DNA of 64,000 nucleotides. Origin: LMUY01 sp965199005. Lineage in GTDB: Bacteria > Pseudomonadota > Alphaproteobacteria > Acetobacterales > Acetobacteraceae. Shown piece by piece: positions 17,589 to 24,944 of this stretch (within the stretch, counting starts at the first letter, position 1; every line of letters starts with the position of its first letter). A program made the position numbers and the translations under genes. The stretch covers positions 992,001 to 1,056,000 of the forward strand of contig CBDAQK010000006.1 in NCBI GenBank assembly GCA_965199005.1, in the 5' to 3' direction. The notes below the pieces were generated by a model. The model was not told where the DNA came from, ran no database searches, and saw only the letters and a program-made list of their open reading frames with translations.

Positions 17589-18428
17589 TCAGGACCGCCC
17601 GAGAAAAGCGTCGAGCCGGGCGACCTCCCGCTTTGGTCCCGCCGCGTCCAGCGCCAGCCTCTCATAAAGCGCTGAAATGGCCATATAGATGTCGCGCGTT
17701 GAAGTATCGTCCCCGGCGAACGCCGCGATCTCCTGCATTTCGGCCACCCAGCGATACGCTTTTGGATACATGTCAGGCACTGAACGAGCCAGGCCTTTCA
17801 GCAGGTTGGGCTGGCTGGCTGCGAGTTCGGCCGCGAGCGCTGGCGCTGCCCCGAACCGTGTGGCGGCAAGCATCATGGCAGAGGCGAGAGCTGTCAGGCC
17901 CTTGGTGATTCCACCGTAGCTCATCTTCAAGCCGGATGCGGCACCAATTGGGCCGTGCAGGTCGGTCGCCCGCACTCCGTACCGCATCAGCACGTCAAGC
18001 ACAGGCGCATCGGGGCCAGACGTGTAGAAATTGGGGCCGGGCGTATCCGGCTTCGGTGGGCCGCCGATAATACCGGCATCAACGAAACGAGCCCCGGTTG
18101 CCGCTATTTCGGCCGCGACTGCTGTGGCGGTCTGTGGGCTGATGGCGTTGCAGTCGGCATAGACCGGCTTGCGAACCGCATCGCGCAACACCGGGGCAAG
18201 AGACCGTGCCAAGGCCATCGCCTCCCCCGGCGGAACGATCGATAACACGATGTCCGCCTCTCCCAATTTGCCGATGTCGACACCCTGCATTCCGGCCGTC
18301 TTCGCCCGGCTGGCACTTGCCGGGCTGCGGCCGGCCAACAGGGTCCACACCTCCGCGCCGTGTTCGACGAGGCGCGCACCCACAGCGGCCCCCATGGCAC
18401 CTGGTGCGATAACGGCAAAAACGGGCAT
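17589..18428 (-). CDS. NAD(P)-binding 6-phosphogluconate dehydrogenase-like oxidoreductase (DUF1932 C-terminus)
   Basis: 279-residue beta-hydroxyacid dehydrogenase-like protein. The N-terminal Rossmann fold begins at once with VIAPGAMGAAVGARLVEHG, a slightly altered G-x-G-x-x-G, followed by ADIVLSIVPPGEAM. The C-terminal helical domain has GPIGAASGLKMSYGGITKGL, the catalytic-Lys region of this superfamily in the DUF1932 form. Substrate unknown. Start ATG at 18428. The upstream sigma factor gene on the same strand is downstream of this one by 97 bp, so they could be co-transcribed. Confidence 0.85.
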   Translation of the reverse strand: MPVFAVIAPGAMGAAVGARLVEHGAEVWTLLAGRSPASASRAKTAGMQGVDIGKLGEADIVLSIVPPGEAMALARSLAPVLRDAVRKPVYADCNAISPQTATAVAAEIAATGARFVDAGIIGGPPKPDTPGPNFYTSGPDAPVLDVLMRYGVRATDLHGPIGAASGLKMSYGGITKGLTALASAMMLAATRFGAAPALAAELAASQPNLLKGLARSVPDMYPKAYRWVAEMQEIAAFAGDDTSTRDIYMAISALYERLALDAAGPKREVARLDAFLGRS

Positions 18429-18551
18429 GACTGCATATCCCACAAACCTGCTTTGCAGTGTGGCAAGCCGGCCGGTCGCTCGCAAACCCGCTTGAGGCTA
18501 GAAGGGCTTCAGCCTTACAGAGGCGCAGGTGGGCGTGGGGTGGGAGGCCAG

Positions 18552-19649
18552 GTGCAGACGAGTCGGAGCGAGACGCCTTGCATCGAAACCTTGTTCAGAA
18601 GTCAGGAACTCAGGGCTTTCCAGCTAGGGGGCTTTTCGCGGGACTGCTGCGTCGTCACCTTCGATTCCTATACTGATACGAGGACGCTGGAGCGGGCGGG
18701 CTTTGGGCAGGAGTTCTTCCAGCGGCGCGGGATCGACGCGATCCACGTCATCTCGCGCAACAATGATTGGTATCAGCATGCGGAATTGCGCGAGGCGCTC
18801 GATACCGTGCGCGCAACGGCGCGGCAGTACGGGCGCGTCGTCGCATATGGGTCCAGTATGGGCGCCTATGCGGCGTTGCGGTTCGGGGGCTGGGCCGGGG
18901 CAGATTGCGCGGTGGCTTTGTCCCCGCAGTACTCCATCGATCCGAAATTGGTTCCGTTTGAGCGGCGTTGGGCTGTCGACAGTGCACGTTTCCGGCCGGT
19001 CTGGGAGGGAGCCGTCCCCTTCGCAACGCCGCCGGAGGCTTATGTGGCGTATGACCCGGTCGACCTGGACCGCAAGCACATCGCCCGGCTTGAGCGGGAG
19101 AGTCGCTTCGTTAAAATGCAACTGCCTGGGGCGGGGCATCCGGTGGCTGGGTTTCTGACGGAGCTGGGCCTGCTGCAGCGGTTGGTCGAGGCGGCCTGTG
19201 GTGGCACGGTCGATGCCGCGGCGTTCGTGGCCGAGGCAGTACGGCGGCGGGAGGAATCACCGCAATACCTGATCGAACAGGCGAGCCAGACGCGTCTTGT
19301 GTCCCGGCGGATCGAGTTGCTGGAACAGGCGGTGCGACTGGCGCCCCACCACGCCGTCGCGTTGGGCAATCTGGGCACGGCGCTTGGAATTGCCGGGCGG
19401 CACGAGGAGGCGGTCGGCCGGCACTTGGAAGCGCTCGCCTTGGAGCCGGGCCAGCCGCGGGCGCTTCTATGGTACAGCTATACGCTGCAGCGGGCGGGGG
19501 AGGTGAGGGGTGCCTTGCGCGTCATGGAGGAGGCGCTTGCAAGCGCGGGCGACGCCGACGTCTATCTGCGGCGGGTGGTGCGGCTACGGACGCTGCTGGC
19601 GAGACCCGCGGGGTGGCGCGGATGGCTGGCGCGATGCCGGGGCGGCTGA
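18552..19649 (+). CDS. Alpha/beta-hydrolase-like domain fused to TPR repeats
   Basis: 365-residue protein. GTG at 18552 follows GGGAGG by 5 bases; earlier in-frame residues overlap the divergent gene and are poor sequence. Residues about 20-215 look like an alpha/beta hydrolase: strand CCVVTFDSY, then the nucleophile elbow VVAYGSSMGAYAALRFG with Ser in G-S-S-M-G, YSIDPKLVPFERRW, and a late HPVAGF that may hold the catalytic His. Residues about 245-345 contain two or three TPR units (IELLEQAVRLAPHHAVALGN, EEAVGRHLEALALEPGQPRA). This resembles hydrolase-like proteins linked to polysaccharide or glycan loci, but the substrate is unknown. Confidence 0.75.
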   Translation: MQTSRSETPCIETLFRSQELRAFQLGGFSRDCCVVTFDSYTDTRTLERAGFGQEFFQRRGIDAIHVISRNNDWYQHAELREALDTVRATARQYGRVVAYGSSMGAYAALRFGGWAGADCAVALSPQYSIDPKLVPFERRWAVDSARFRPVWEGAVPFATPPEAYVAYDPVDLDRKHIARLERESRFVKMQLPGAGHPVAGFLTELGLLQRLVEAACGGTVDAAAFVAEAVRRREESPQYLIEQASQTRLVSRRIELLEQAVRLAPHHAVALGNLGTALGIAGRHEEAVGRHLEALALEPGQPRALLWYSYTLQRAGEVRGALRVMEEALASAGDADVYLRRVVRLRTLLARPAGWRGWLARCRGG

Positions 19650-19945
19650 CCCAACCGAAACGGGGTGGCGCCGTCAGTTTCCCAGCAGCAACAGCGGAAC
19701 GAGTTAAGGACTGACGTTGGTGGCCCGGCTTGGCCGCCGCCTGTCGAGTGTGCCGGCCTCGGCCAGGTTGGGCTTGATTAAACGGAAGACATGGTCGGAT
19801 CGGCTCCAGTCAGATTGCTGGAATGGTTTACGCCCGCGCAATTGCTGACACATTGACCAACACACCATTTTTGAGACGACTGGTTTGTCACAACTCCATG
19901 CCAACTTCCAATGCAGAACCGCTTGTGCGGTTTACCTTTTATAGG
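19650..19945. other. Intergenic region without a gene
   Basis: The 296 bases between the hydrolase-TPR gene and the small RMF-like ORF show no reading frame that looks coding. The A+T content is higher than in the flanks. The only structure noted is the hairpin at 19917-19932. Confidence 0.5.
19917..19932 (+). terminator. Short hairpin followed by T-rich stretch
   Basis: AACCGC and GCGGTT form a perfect 6-bp stem around TTGT, followed on the plus strand by TACCTTTTAT. It could end transcription from the plus-strand hydrolase gene. Read on the minus strand it sits directly after the RMF-like ORF but has no T-run there. Confidence 0.4.
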
Positions 19946-20131
19946 TCAGGCGGCGAGGACGGCTTCCTCGCGTGCAGCGGCCTCGGCGTCTGCCCGTTCC
20001 CATCCCGCCAACCACGCGGCCTTGCTTCGTTCATTGCAGACTGTAGGCGGGTTGGTTTTCGGCTTGCCCATGCGGCGATCTAGCGCGCCCAGGCTATAGA
20101 AAACCTCCACAAGACTGTCTTCGATCCCCAT
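19946..20131 (-). CDS. Small protein resembling ribosome modulation factor
   Basis: 61-residue ORF, ATG at 20131 with GAGG 7 bases upstream. The C-terminal half NPPTVCNERSKAAWLAGWER has the Cys, the Arg/Ser step and the AWLxGW helix that characterise RMF-type proteins, which dimerise 70S ribosomes in stationary phase. The N-terminal half differs from classical RMF. It stands alone between the hydrolase-TPR gene and tRNA-Phe. Reality as a gene and the RMF link are both moderate inferences; an upstream extension to 20305 is open but lacks a ribosome site. Confidence 0.5.
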   Translation of the reverse strand: MGIEDSLVEVFYSLGALDRRMGKPKTNPPTVCNERSKAAWLAGWERADAEAAAREEAVLAA

Positions 20132-20318
20132 GCGAGCCTCGATCGCCGCGCACGGATGGCGCTGCAACACCGGTATGCCAGCAGAAAGTGAACAGAGAGT
20201 GACAATACGAGCAGGGCGCGTGTTGTCGGCCCAAGACTCCACGGGCAGGACACTTTTTACATCTCCAGCCTCATTCCCAGGGCGGGAACCGGCGCGCTCA
20301 GGCAAAATGGAAAGGAGG

Positions 20319-20391
20319 TGCCCAGGGGCGGAGTCGAACCACCGACACTGCGATTTTCAGTCGCATGCTCTACCAGCTGAGCTACCTGGGC
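20319..20391 (-). tRNA. tRNA-Phe (GAA)
   Basis: Full cloverleaf on the minus strand: acceptor GCCCAGG/CCTGGGC with discriminator A at 20319, D arm GCTCAGCTGGTAGAGC, anticodon loop CTGAAAA giving GAA, and T arm with GGTTCGACTCC. CCA is not encoded (the next bases are CCT). It lies 52 bp upstream of yacG in the same direction-of-reading group, the usual place next to the infA-maf-yacG block. Confidence 0.97.
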
Positions 20392-20443
20392 AACACTGGC
20401 GGACGGGCATGTAGCCGAACGCGCCGGAGCCGGCAAGCGGCGT

Positions 20444-20602
20444 TCAGGCGCTCTCGCCACTCTCATCCTCTTCGGGGCGGGCAGGCACGCGGTATTGGCC
20501 GGTAAACCAGCGGCCCAGATCGATGTCAGCGCAGCGGCGGGAACAGAACGGCCGAAGCTTTTGGTCGGGCTTGGCGCCGCAGATCGGGCAGGTTTCAGGC
20601 AC
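20444..20602 (-). CDS. yacG: DNA gyrase inhibitor YacG (zinc-finger protein)
   Basis: 52-residue zinc protein that binds GyrB and inhibits gyrase. The C-x2-C-x15-C-x3-C knuckle is complete: TCPICGAKP and RPFCSRRCADIDLGRW, then FTGQYRVPA and an acidic tail. The start is GTG at 20602, giving VPETCPIC; no ATG precedes the zinc knuckle in a sensible place. It overlaps the end of the ribonuclease gene by 8 bases, so translation is probably coupled. Confidence 0.93.
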   Translation of the reverse strand: MPETCPICGAKPDQKLRPFCSRRCADIDLGRWFTGQYRVPARPEEDESGESA

Positions 20603-21695
20603 GCGCGGTCTCCTCGATCGCCCAGCGGCAGGAGCGCAACGCCGGGTCCGAGCGCAGCACAAGGGGGCGACCAAGCCGGTGTGCAAGGTCCGGCAGCGCC
20701 ACCGGATCCGCCTCCAGCGCGCGTGCCACGTCCGGCGCGGCGCGCAGCCAGGGGGGGTTGGCGGCGTCGGACTCCGCCAGCACCCGCCGCAAGGCCGCCA
20801 ACCCGGCGGCGTGCGGGCCCGCCAGCAGCTCGTGCAACGGCGGATGCACGCGCGGACGATGGATTTCCGCCAGCCCACCGGCTGTGAAGCCCAAAAACCT
20901 CGGCTGGAGCGGATCTGGCGCCAGGGCAGCCTTCAGCGTGTCTGCCAGTGCGGCGCGGCGGCGGACGGAGAGGCCCGCGACGTCCACCACAATCGCGCCA
21001 GACAGGTTCCGCAGGCGGATTTGCCGGGCCAGGACGGGCAAGGCAGCCCTGTTGGCGACGTCCTGCCTCGACTGCTTCAGCCCGCGTCCAGCCGTCGCGG
21101 CAGCCATGTCCATGTCGATTGCCACCAGCGCAGCGGTCGGTTCGATCATCGCGCGCATGCCGCCCGGCAGGCTCACGTCCGGGCTGGCAAGCGCCGCCAC
21201 CGCGCTTTCGAGGTAGTCGTCCCATGCGGCGCCCGCCTCCACACGGTCGCCGAGCGTCGCCCGCAGGGATGCTGCCACGCCGGGGTCGTCTACCTGGATG
21301 GCACCCGGATGGAGGGACGCCAGGGTTTCGACCGGGTTGGGACCTCGTTGCAACAAAGCGGGGGGACCAGAGCCGGGTTGTATCGCCACAGTCGCCAGCC
21401 GCGGGCCTTTGCCGCCCTGCGCGGCCCGTACGATCCGTACGGCCAGGAGGTCGCCGACGCCGCGGCCGGCTGCCCCTGCGCTATCCGGCAGAAACCCCTC
21501 CTGGCCGGGGAGTGCCACGAATGCACCCGCCATGCCCGGCATCGTCGCCGTGACCCGGCCCCGGTACACATCACCCACGCCATCTGGCTGTCCCGGCCGC
21601 CAAATTGCGTAATCCAGCAACACGCCATCCACCACCGCGGCAATACGGACTTCGCCGGGGCTGCAGGTGGCATAAAGGCTCAAGGGATTGGCCAA
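20595..21695 (-). CDS. rng: Ribonuclease G/E-like protein
   Basis: 366-residue protein related to RNase E/G, endonucleases of rRNA and mRNA processing. The N-terminal S1-like part VGDVYRGRVTATMPGMAGAF fits, as do GFLPDSA and, in the catalytic half, a block with Asp residues (LVAIDMDMAAA, GAIVVDVAG) matching the metal-binding Asp region. It is shorter than E. coli RNase G (489), as seen for this alphaproteobacterial subgroup, and lacks a clear zinc-link Cys pair. Start ATG at 21695 overlaps maf by 16 bp. It is part of the infA-maf-rng-yacG operon. Confidence 0.85.
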   Translation of the reverse strand: MANPLSLYATCSPGEVRIAAVVDGVLLDYAIWRPGQPDGVGDVYRGRVTATMPGMAGAFVALPGQEGFLPDSAGAAGRGVGDLLAVRIVRAAQGGKGPRLATVAIQPGSGPPALLQRGPNPVETLASLHPGAIQVDDPGVAASLRATLGDRVEAGAAWDDYLESAVAALASPDVSLPGGMRAMIEPTAALVAIDMDMAAATAGRGLKQSRQDVANRAALPVLARQIRLRNLSGAIVVDVAGLSVRRRAALADTLKAALAPDPLQPRFLGFTAGGLAEIHRPRVHPPLHELLAGPHAAGLAALRRVLAESDAANPPWLRAAPDVARALEADPVALPDLAHRLGRPLVLRSDPALRSCRWAIEETARA

Positions 21696-22306
21696 CCTTG
21701 ACCGCGTAACAATTGCGCGGTCTCGAACAGCGGCAGGCCGACCACCCCGCTATAGCTCCCGCTGAGAAACCGCACGAAGGCGCCCGCATAACCTTGGATG
21801 GCATAGCCGCCTGCTTTGCCTTCCCCTTCGCCACAAGCGGCATAGGCGGCGATCTGCGACGGCGTCAGGCGGGCAAAGCTCACGGTGCTATCGACCAGCC
21901 GTTCCGTGCGCCGGCCGCCGGGCCCGACCAGAACGATTGCGGTCAGCACATGGTGACGACGGCCGGACAGACGGCTTAGGCAAGCCGCAACCTCGGCCGC
22001 GCCGGCCGCCTTGGGCAGGATGCGCCGACCCAGCGCCACCACGGTGTCGGCCGCAAGGGTGAAGCCGCCGGACAATGGTACTGCGGCAGCCTTCTCCCGG
22101 GCCAGACGCTGGGCGTAGAGGCGTGGAAGCTCATCGCGCTGCGGCGTTTCGTCAATGTCCGAAGGTCGGATGTCGTCCGGCACGATCCCGATCTGCGCAA
22201 GCAATGCCAGCCGGCGCGGGCTGGCCGAAGCGAGGGTTAGCCGGGCCCGGCCTAAATCATCAGCCTCACTTGAAACGGAACGTGATCCGGCCTTTGGAGA
22301 GGTCAT
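21680..22306 (-). CDS. maf: Maf family nucleotide pyrophosphatase
   Basis: 208-residue Maf/YhdE-like protein that hydrolyses non-canonical or pyrimidine nucleoside triphosphates in the cytoplasm. Signatures: LTLASASPRRLALLAQIG at residues 23-40, the ADTVVALGRRILPKA block with catalytic Asp, and GGYAIQGYAGAFVRFLSGSYSGVVGLPL near the end. The N-terminal 20 residues lie over the end of infA (41-bp overlap if ATG 22306 is used), so a later start is possible. It is followed by rng with overlap. Confidence 0.93.
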   Translation of the reverse strand: MTSPKAGSRSVSSEADDLGRARLTLASASPRRLALLAQIGIVPDDIRPSDIDETPQRDELPRLYAQRLAREKAAAVPLSGGFTLAADTVVALGRRILPKAAGAAEVAACLSRLSGRRHHVLTAIVLVGPGGRRTERLVDSTVSFARLTPSQIAAYAACGEGEGKAGGYAIQGYAGAFVRFLSGSYSGVVGLPLFETAQLLRGQGWPIP

Positions 22307-22484
22307 AGGGCGTCATTTCGACGTTGACCCGATCCCCAGCGAGCACCCGGATGCGGTTCTTGCGCATCTTCCCGGAGGTATGCGCCAAAATGCTGTGCTC
22401 ATTATCCAGCTTCACGCGAAACATCGCGTTCGGCAGCAGCTCCAAAACGGTGCCGCTGAATTCGATCATATCCTCTTTAGACAT
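22266..22484 (-). CDS. infA: Translation initiation factor IF-1
   Basis: 72-residue OB-fold protein that binds the ribosomal A site during initiation. The whole sequence is standard for the family: MSKEDMIEFSGTVLELLPNA, then FRVKLDNEH, LAHTSGKMRKNRIRVLAGD and a YDLSKGRITFRFK end. ATG at 22484 follows a purine-rich stretch. Located between hisD upstream and maf downstream on the same strand, 75 bp after the hisD stop, a conserved alphaproteobacterial neighbourhood. Confidence 0.98.
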   Translation of the reverse strand: MSKEDMIEFSGTVLELLPNAMFRVKLDNEHSILAHTSGKMRKNRIRVLAGDRVNVEMTPYDLSKGRITFRFK

Positions 22485-22559
22485 GCATGGTCGCTGTCGC
22501 GCCTCGGCTATTGACGGGGCGGAACATGATGTTGCAGACGCCCCGGGTCAAGCGTGCGG

Positions 22560-23846
22560 TCACTGTCCCAAACGCATGGCCACACTGCGGGCGTGCGCCT
22601 GCAGCCCTTCCGCCTCGGCCAACAGCACCGCAGCGGGGCCGATTTGCCCGATCGACTCTCGGCTCGCCTCCACCCAGGTGGTGCGTTTGAGGAAATCGAA
22701 CACCGACAGGCCAGAGGCGAACCGGGCGGTGCGGCCCGTTGGCAACACATGGTTCGGTCCCGCCACATAGTCACCTAGCGCCTCCGGACAGTCCGCGCCG
22801 AGGAAGGCTGCACCACAGTGGCGGATACGGCTGAACAGCGCAGCCGGGTTGGCAACCATGACCTGCAGATGTTCAGGTGCCAGCCGATCGGTCAAAGCCG
22901 CACCCTCGACCCAGTCGCGGATCAGGATGATGCAGCCGTGGAGCCGCCAGGATTGCGCCGCTTCGGGCCGGGTCAGGCTGCGCAACTCGGTTTCGACCGC
23001 GCGGGCCACGGCATCGGCCAAGGCCGGATCGTCGGTCAGCAGGATGGCTTGGGCGCTCTCGTCATGCTCCGCCTGGGCCAACAAATCCACCGCCACGCGC
23101 CGGGCATCCGCGGTATGGTCTGCCAGGACCACAACCTCCGAGGGACCGGCAATGCCATCGATCCCGACGCGGCCGAACACTTGGCGCTTCGCCTCCGCGA
23201 CGTAGGCGTTGCCAGGCCCGACGATCCGGTCGACAGGCGCGATCGTGGCGGTGCCATAGGCCATCGCCGCCACGGCCTGGGCACCGCCGATCCGGTAAAT
23301 CTCCTCCACCCCGGCCCGGCGCGCCGCCGCCAGGACGAGCGGGTTCAATGCACCACCCGGCGTGGGCACGCACATGGCCACCCGGGTGACGCCCGCGACC
23401 CGGGCCGGGATGGCGTTCATGAGCACGGAGGACGGGTAGGCCGCCTTGCCGCCAGGAACGTACAGACCAACCGCGTCCAGTGCGTTCCACCGCATACCCA
23501 TCCGCAGGCCAGTCGCGTCCGTCGTCTCGATATTTTGCGGCAATTGCAGGCGATGGAACGCCTCGATCCGGGTCGCGGCCAAATCCAGAGCCGCCGCCAA
23601 TTCGGGCTTGATCACGTTGGTTGCATCATCGATCTCGTCGCCACTGATGCGGATGCGCTCGGGGCTCAACTCGTGGTGATCATGCTGCTCGGTCAGTTCG
23701 CACAGCGCCGCGTCGCCGCGCGCGCGGATGGCGGCGATGATAGCGGCCACGGGGCCATCGACGCGGGCTGTGGTGTCGCGGGCCTGCTGCAAAAGCGCTT
23801 CGAACGCGGCAGCGAACCCCGGCGCGGCGCTGTCCAGCCGCCTCAC
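22560..23846 (-). CDS. hisD: Histidinol dehydrogenase HisD
   Basis: Catalyses the last two steps of histidine biosynthesis, L-histidinol to L-histidine, with NAD and zinc. 428 residues, typical. Motifs: GLYVPGGKAAYPSSVLMNA, IYRIGGAQAVAAMAYGT, VDRIVGPGNAYVAEAKR, GIDGIAGPSEVVVLAD (substrate loop), LLAQAEHDESAQA and, near the end, APEHLQV and GDYVAGPNHVLPTG, which carry the zinc and catalytic His/Glu residues. The ATG at 23846 overlaps the hisG stop by 4 bases, so hisG-hisD is translationally coupled. Confidence 0.98.
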   Translation of the reverse strand: MRRLDSAAPGFAAAFEALLQQARDTTARVDGPVAAIIAAIRARGDAALCELTEQHDHHELSPERIRISGDEIDDATNVIKPELAAALDLAATRIEAFHRLQLPQNIETTDATGLRMGMRWNALDAVGLYVPGGKAAYPSSVLMNAIPARVAGVTRVAMCVPTPGGALNPLVLAAARRAGVEEIYRIGGAQAVAAMAYGTATIAPVDRIVGPGNAYVAEAKRQVFGRVGIDGIAGPSEVVVLADHTADARRVAVDLLAQAEHDESAQAILLTDDPALADAVARAVETELRSLTRPEAAQSWRLHGCIILIRDWVEGAALTDRLAPEHLQVMVANPAALFSRIRHCGAAFLGADCPEALGDYVAGPNHVLPTGRTARFASGLSVFDFLKRTTWVEASRESIGQIGPAAVLLAEAEGLQAHARSVAMRLGQ

Positions 23847-24535
23847 CGTCGCAATGCCTCGCGAAACCGCTCAATCCAGCGTCCAACTGCCTCCGGCTGA
23901 GTCTTCAGGGCGGTACGGTTGACGACGAGCCGGCTCGAGACTTGCGCGATCACCTCGCTCTCCCGCAGCCCGTTGGCGGCCAAGGTCGAGCCGGTCTGCA
24001 CCAAATCCACGATCAGCCGGGACAGGCCCAAGCCCGGCGCCAGCTCCATCGCCCCGTTCAGATGGACGACGTCGGCATGGATGCCGCGGGCGGCAAAGTG
24101 CCGGCGTGCGATGTTGGGGTATTTGGTGGCGACGCGGACCCGCGACCACGACTGCGTTTCCGCCGTGTCGATCCAGTCCGCAGGGCCGGCGACACTCACG
24201 CGGCAATGGCCGATATTCAAATCGAGCGGCGCATACAGCTCCGGATAGTCGAACTCCATCAACACGTCGGAGCCGCATATGCCAATCTGAGCGCCGCCAA
24301 ATGCGACGAAGGTCGCCACGTCGAACGGGCGCACGCGCACCACGTCCAGCATCGGATCGTTGGTGGGGAAGCGTAGCCGGCGCGAATCCTCATCCATGAA
24401 ATCGGCAGCAGGTTGGATGCCCGCCCGCAACAGCAGGCCGTCGCATTCGTGCAGGATCCGCCCCTTGGGGAGGGCGATCACGAGGGGGCTGGCCTGCTCT
24501 GGGACCAGGGCGGCTGCCGAAAAGAACGCCGTCAT
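23843..24535 (-). CDS. hisG: ATP phosphoribosyltransferase, short form HisG
   Basis: First enzyme of histidine biosynthesis, joining ATP and PRPP. 230 residues with no C-terminal regulatory ACT-like domain, which marks the short form that needs HisZ as regulatory partner in other bacteria; hisZ is not in this window. Motifs: VIALPKGRILHECDGLL, FGGAQIGICGSDVLMEF, RVRVATKYPNIARRHF, and the PRPP loop LIVDLVQTGSTLAANGL. Start ATG at 24535. It leads the hisG-hisD pair. Confidence 0.96.
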   Translation of the reverse strand: MTAFFSAAALVPEQASPLVIALPKGRILHECDGLLLRAGIQPAADFMDEDSRRLRFPTNDPMLDVVRVRPFDVATFVAFGGAQIGICGSDVLMEFDYPELYAPLDLNIGHCRVSVAGPADWIDTAETQSWSRVRVATKYPNIARRHFAARGIHADVVHLNGAMELAPGLGLSRLIVDLVQTGSTLAANGLRESEVIAQVSSRLVVNRTALKTQPEAVGRWIERFREALRR

Positions 24536-24604
24536 CGATGCCTCGGGCCAAGGGTGCGGCTGCCTAGCACCGCTTAATGGTGGGAGCTAGGCTGCAGGCG
24601 GAGG

Positions 24605-24630
24605 GGCAGGGATGCCGCCGCAGCCCTGCC
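24605..24630 (-). terminator. Hairpin after the small lipoprotein gene
   Basis: GGCAGGG (24605-24611) and CCCTGCC (24624-24630) form a perfect 7-bp stem with a 12-base loop directly after the lipoprotein stop codon and before hisG. No T-run follows, so termination is uncertain; it could limit read-through into hisG-hisD. Confidence 0.4.
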
Positions 24631-24631
24631 G

Positions 24632-24886
24632 CTAGCGCACGTTGCCGTAGGACGGCGCGCCCAACCCCGGACATGAGCACGGCGCACCCAGCGGCATTTG
24701 CTGCGGCAAAACGCAGCTATACACGCCGGCGTAGCAGTTTCCGCTATACGCCACGGGTTGCACGGGCGCGCCGGGTGCAGGCGAGTAGGCAACAGGCGCG
24801 GGCGCCGGAGCGCCCACGCATCCGGCGAGGCCCAGGATCGCGCAGAGTGCGGCCGGCCGTGCAAATCTACTGGCAAAGTCACGCAT
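24632..24886 (-). CDS. Small Pro/Ala-rich lipoprotein
   Basis: 84-residue exported lipoprotein: signal MRDFASRFARPAALCAILGL followed by lipobox AGC, then a low-complexity stretch of alternating Ala-Pro and VAYS repeats, and a short Cys-containing end (NCYAGVYSCVLPQQ, APCSCPGLG). Four Cys residues after the lipid anchor suggest disulfides in the periplasm or at the surface. GAAGGAG lies 8 bases before the ATG. No family recognised. It lies between the glycan operon and hisG on the same strand. Confidence 0.75.
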   Translation of the reverse strand: MRDFASRFARPAALCAILGLAGCVGAPAPAPVAYSPAPGAPVQPVAYSGNCYAGVYSCVLPQQMPLGAPCSCPGLGAPSYGNVR

Positions 24887-24944
24887 GGGTGAACTCCTTC
24901 TGGCATGTTCAATGTACCAAGCCCGGGGAAGTTCATCGCGCGCG

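Noticed and set aside
22818..23900. 360-residue plus-strand frame opposite hisD
   Set aside because: Shadow of hisD, which is complete and conserved on the minus strand.
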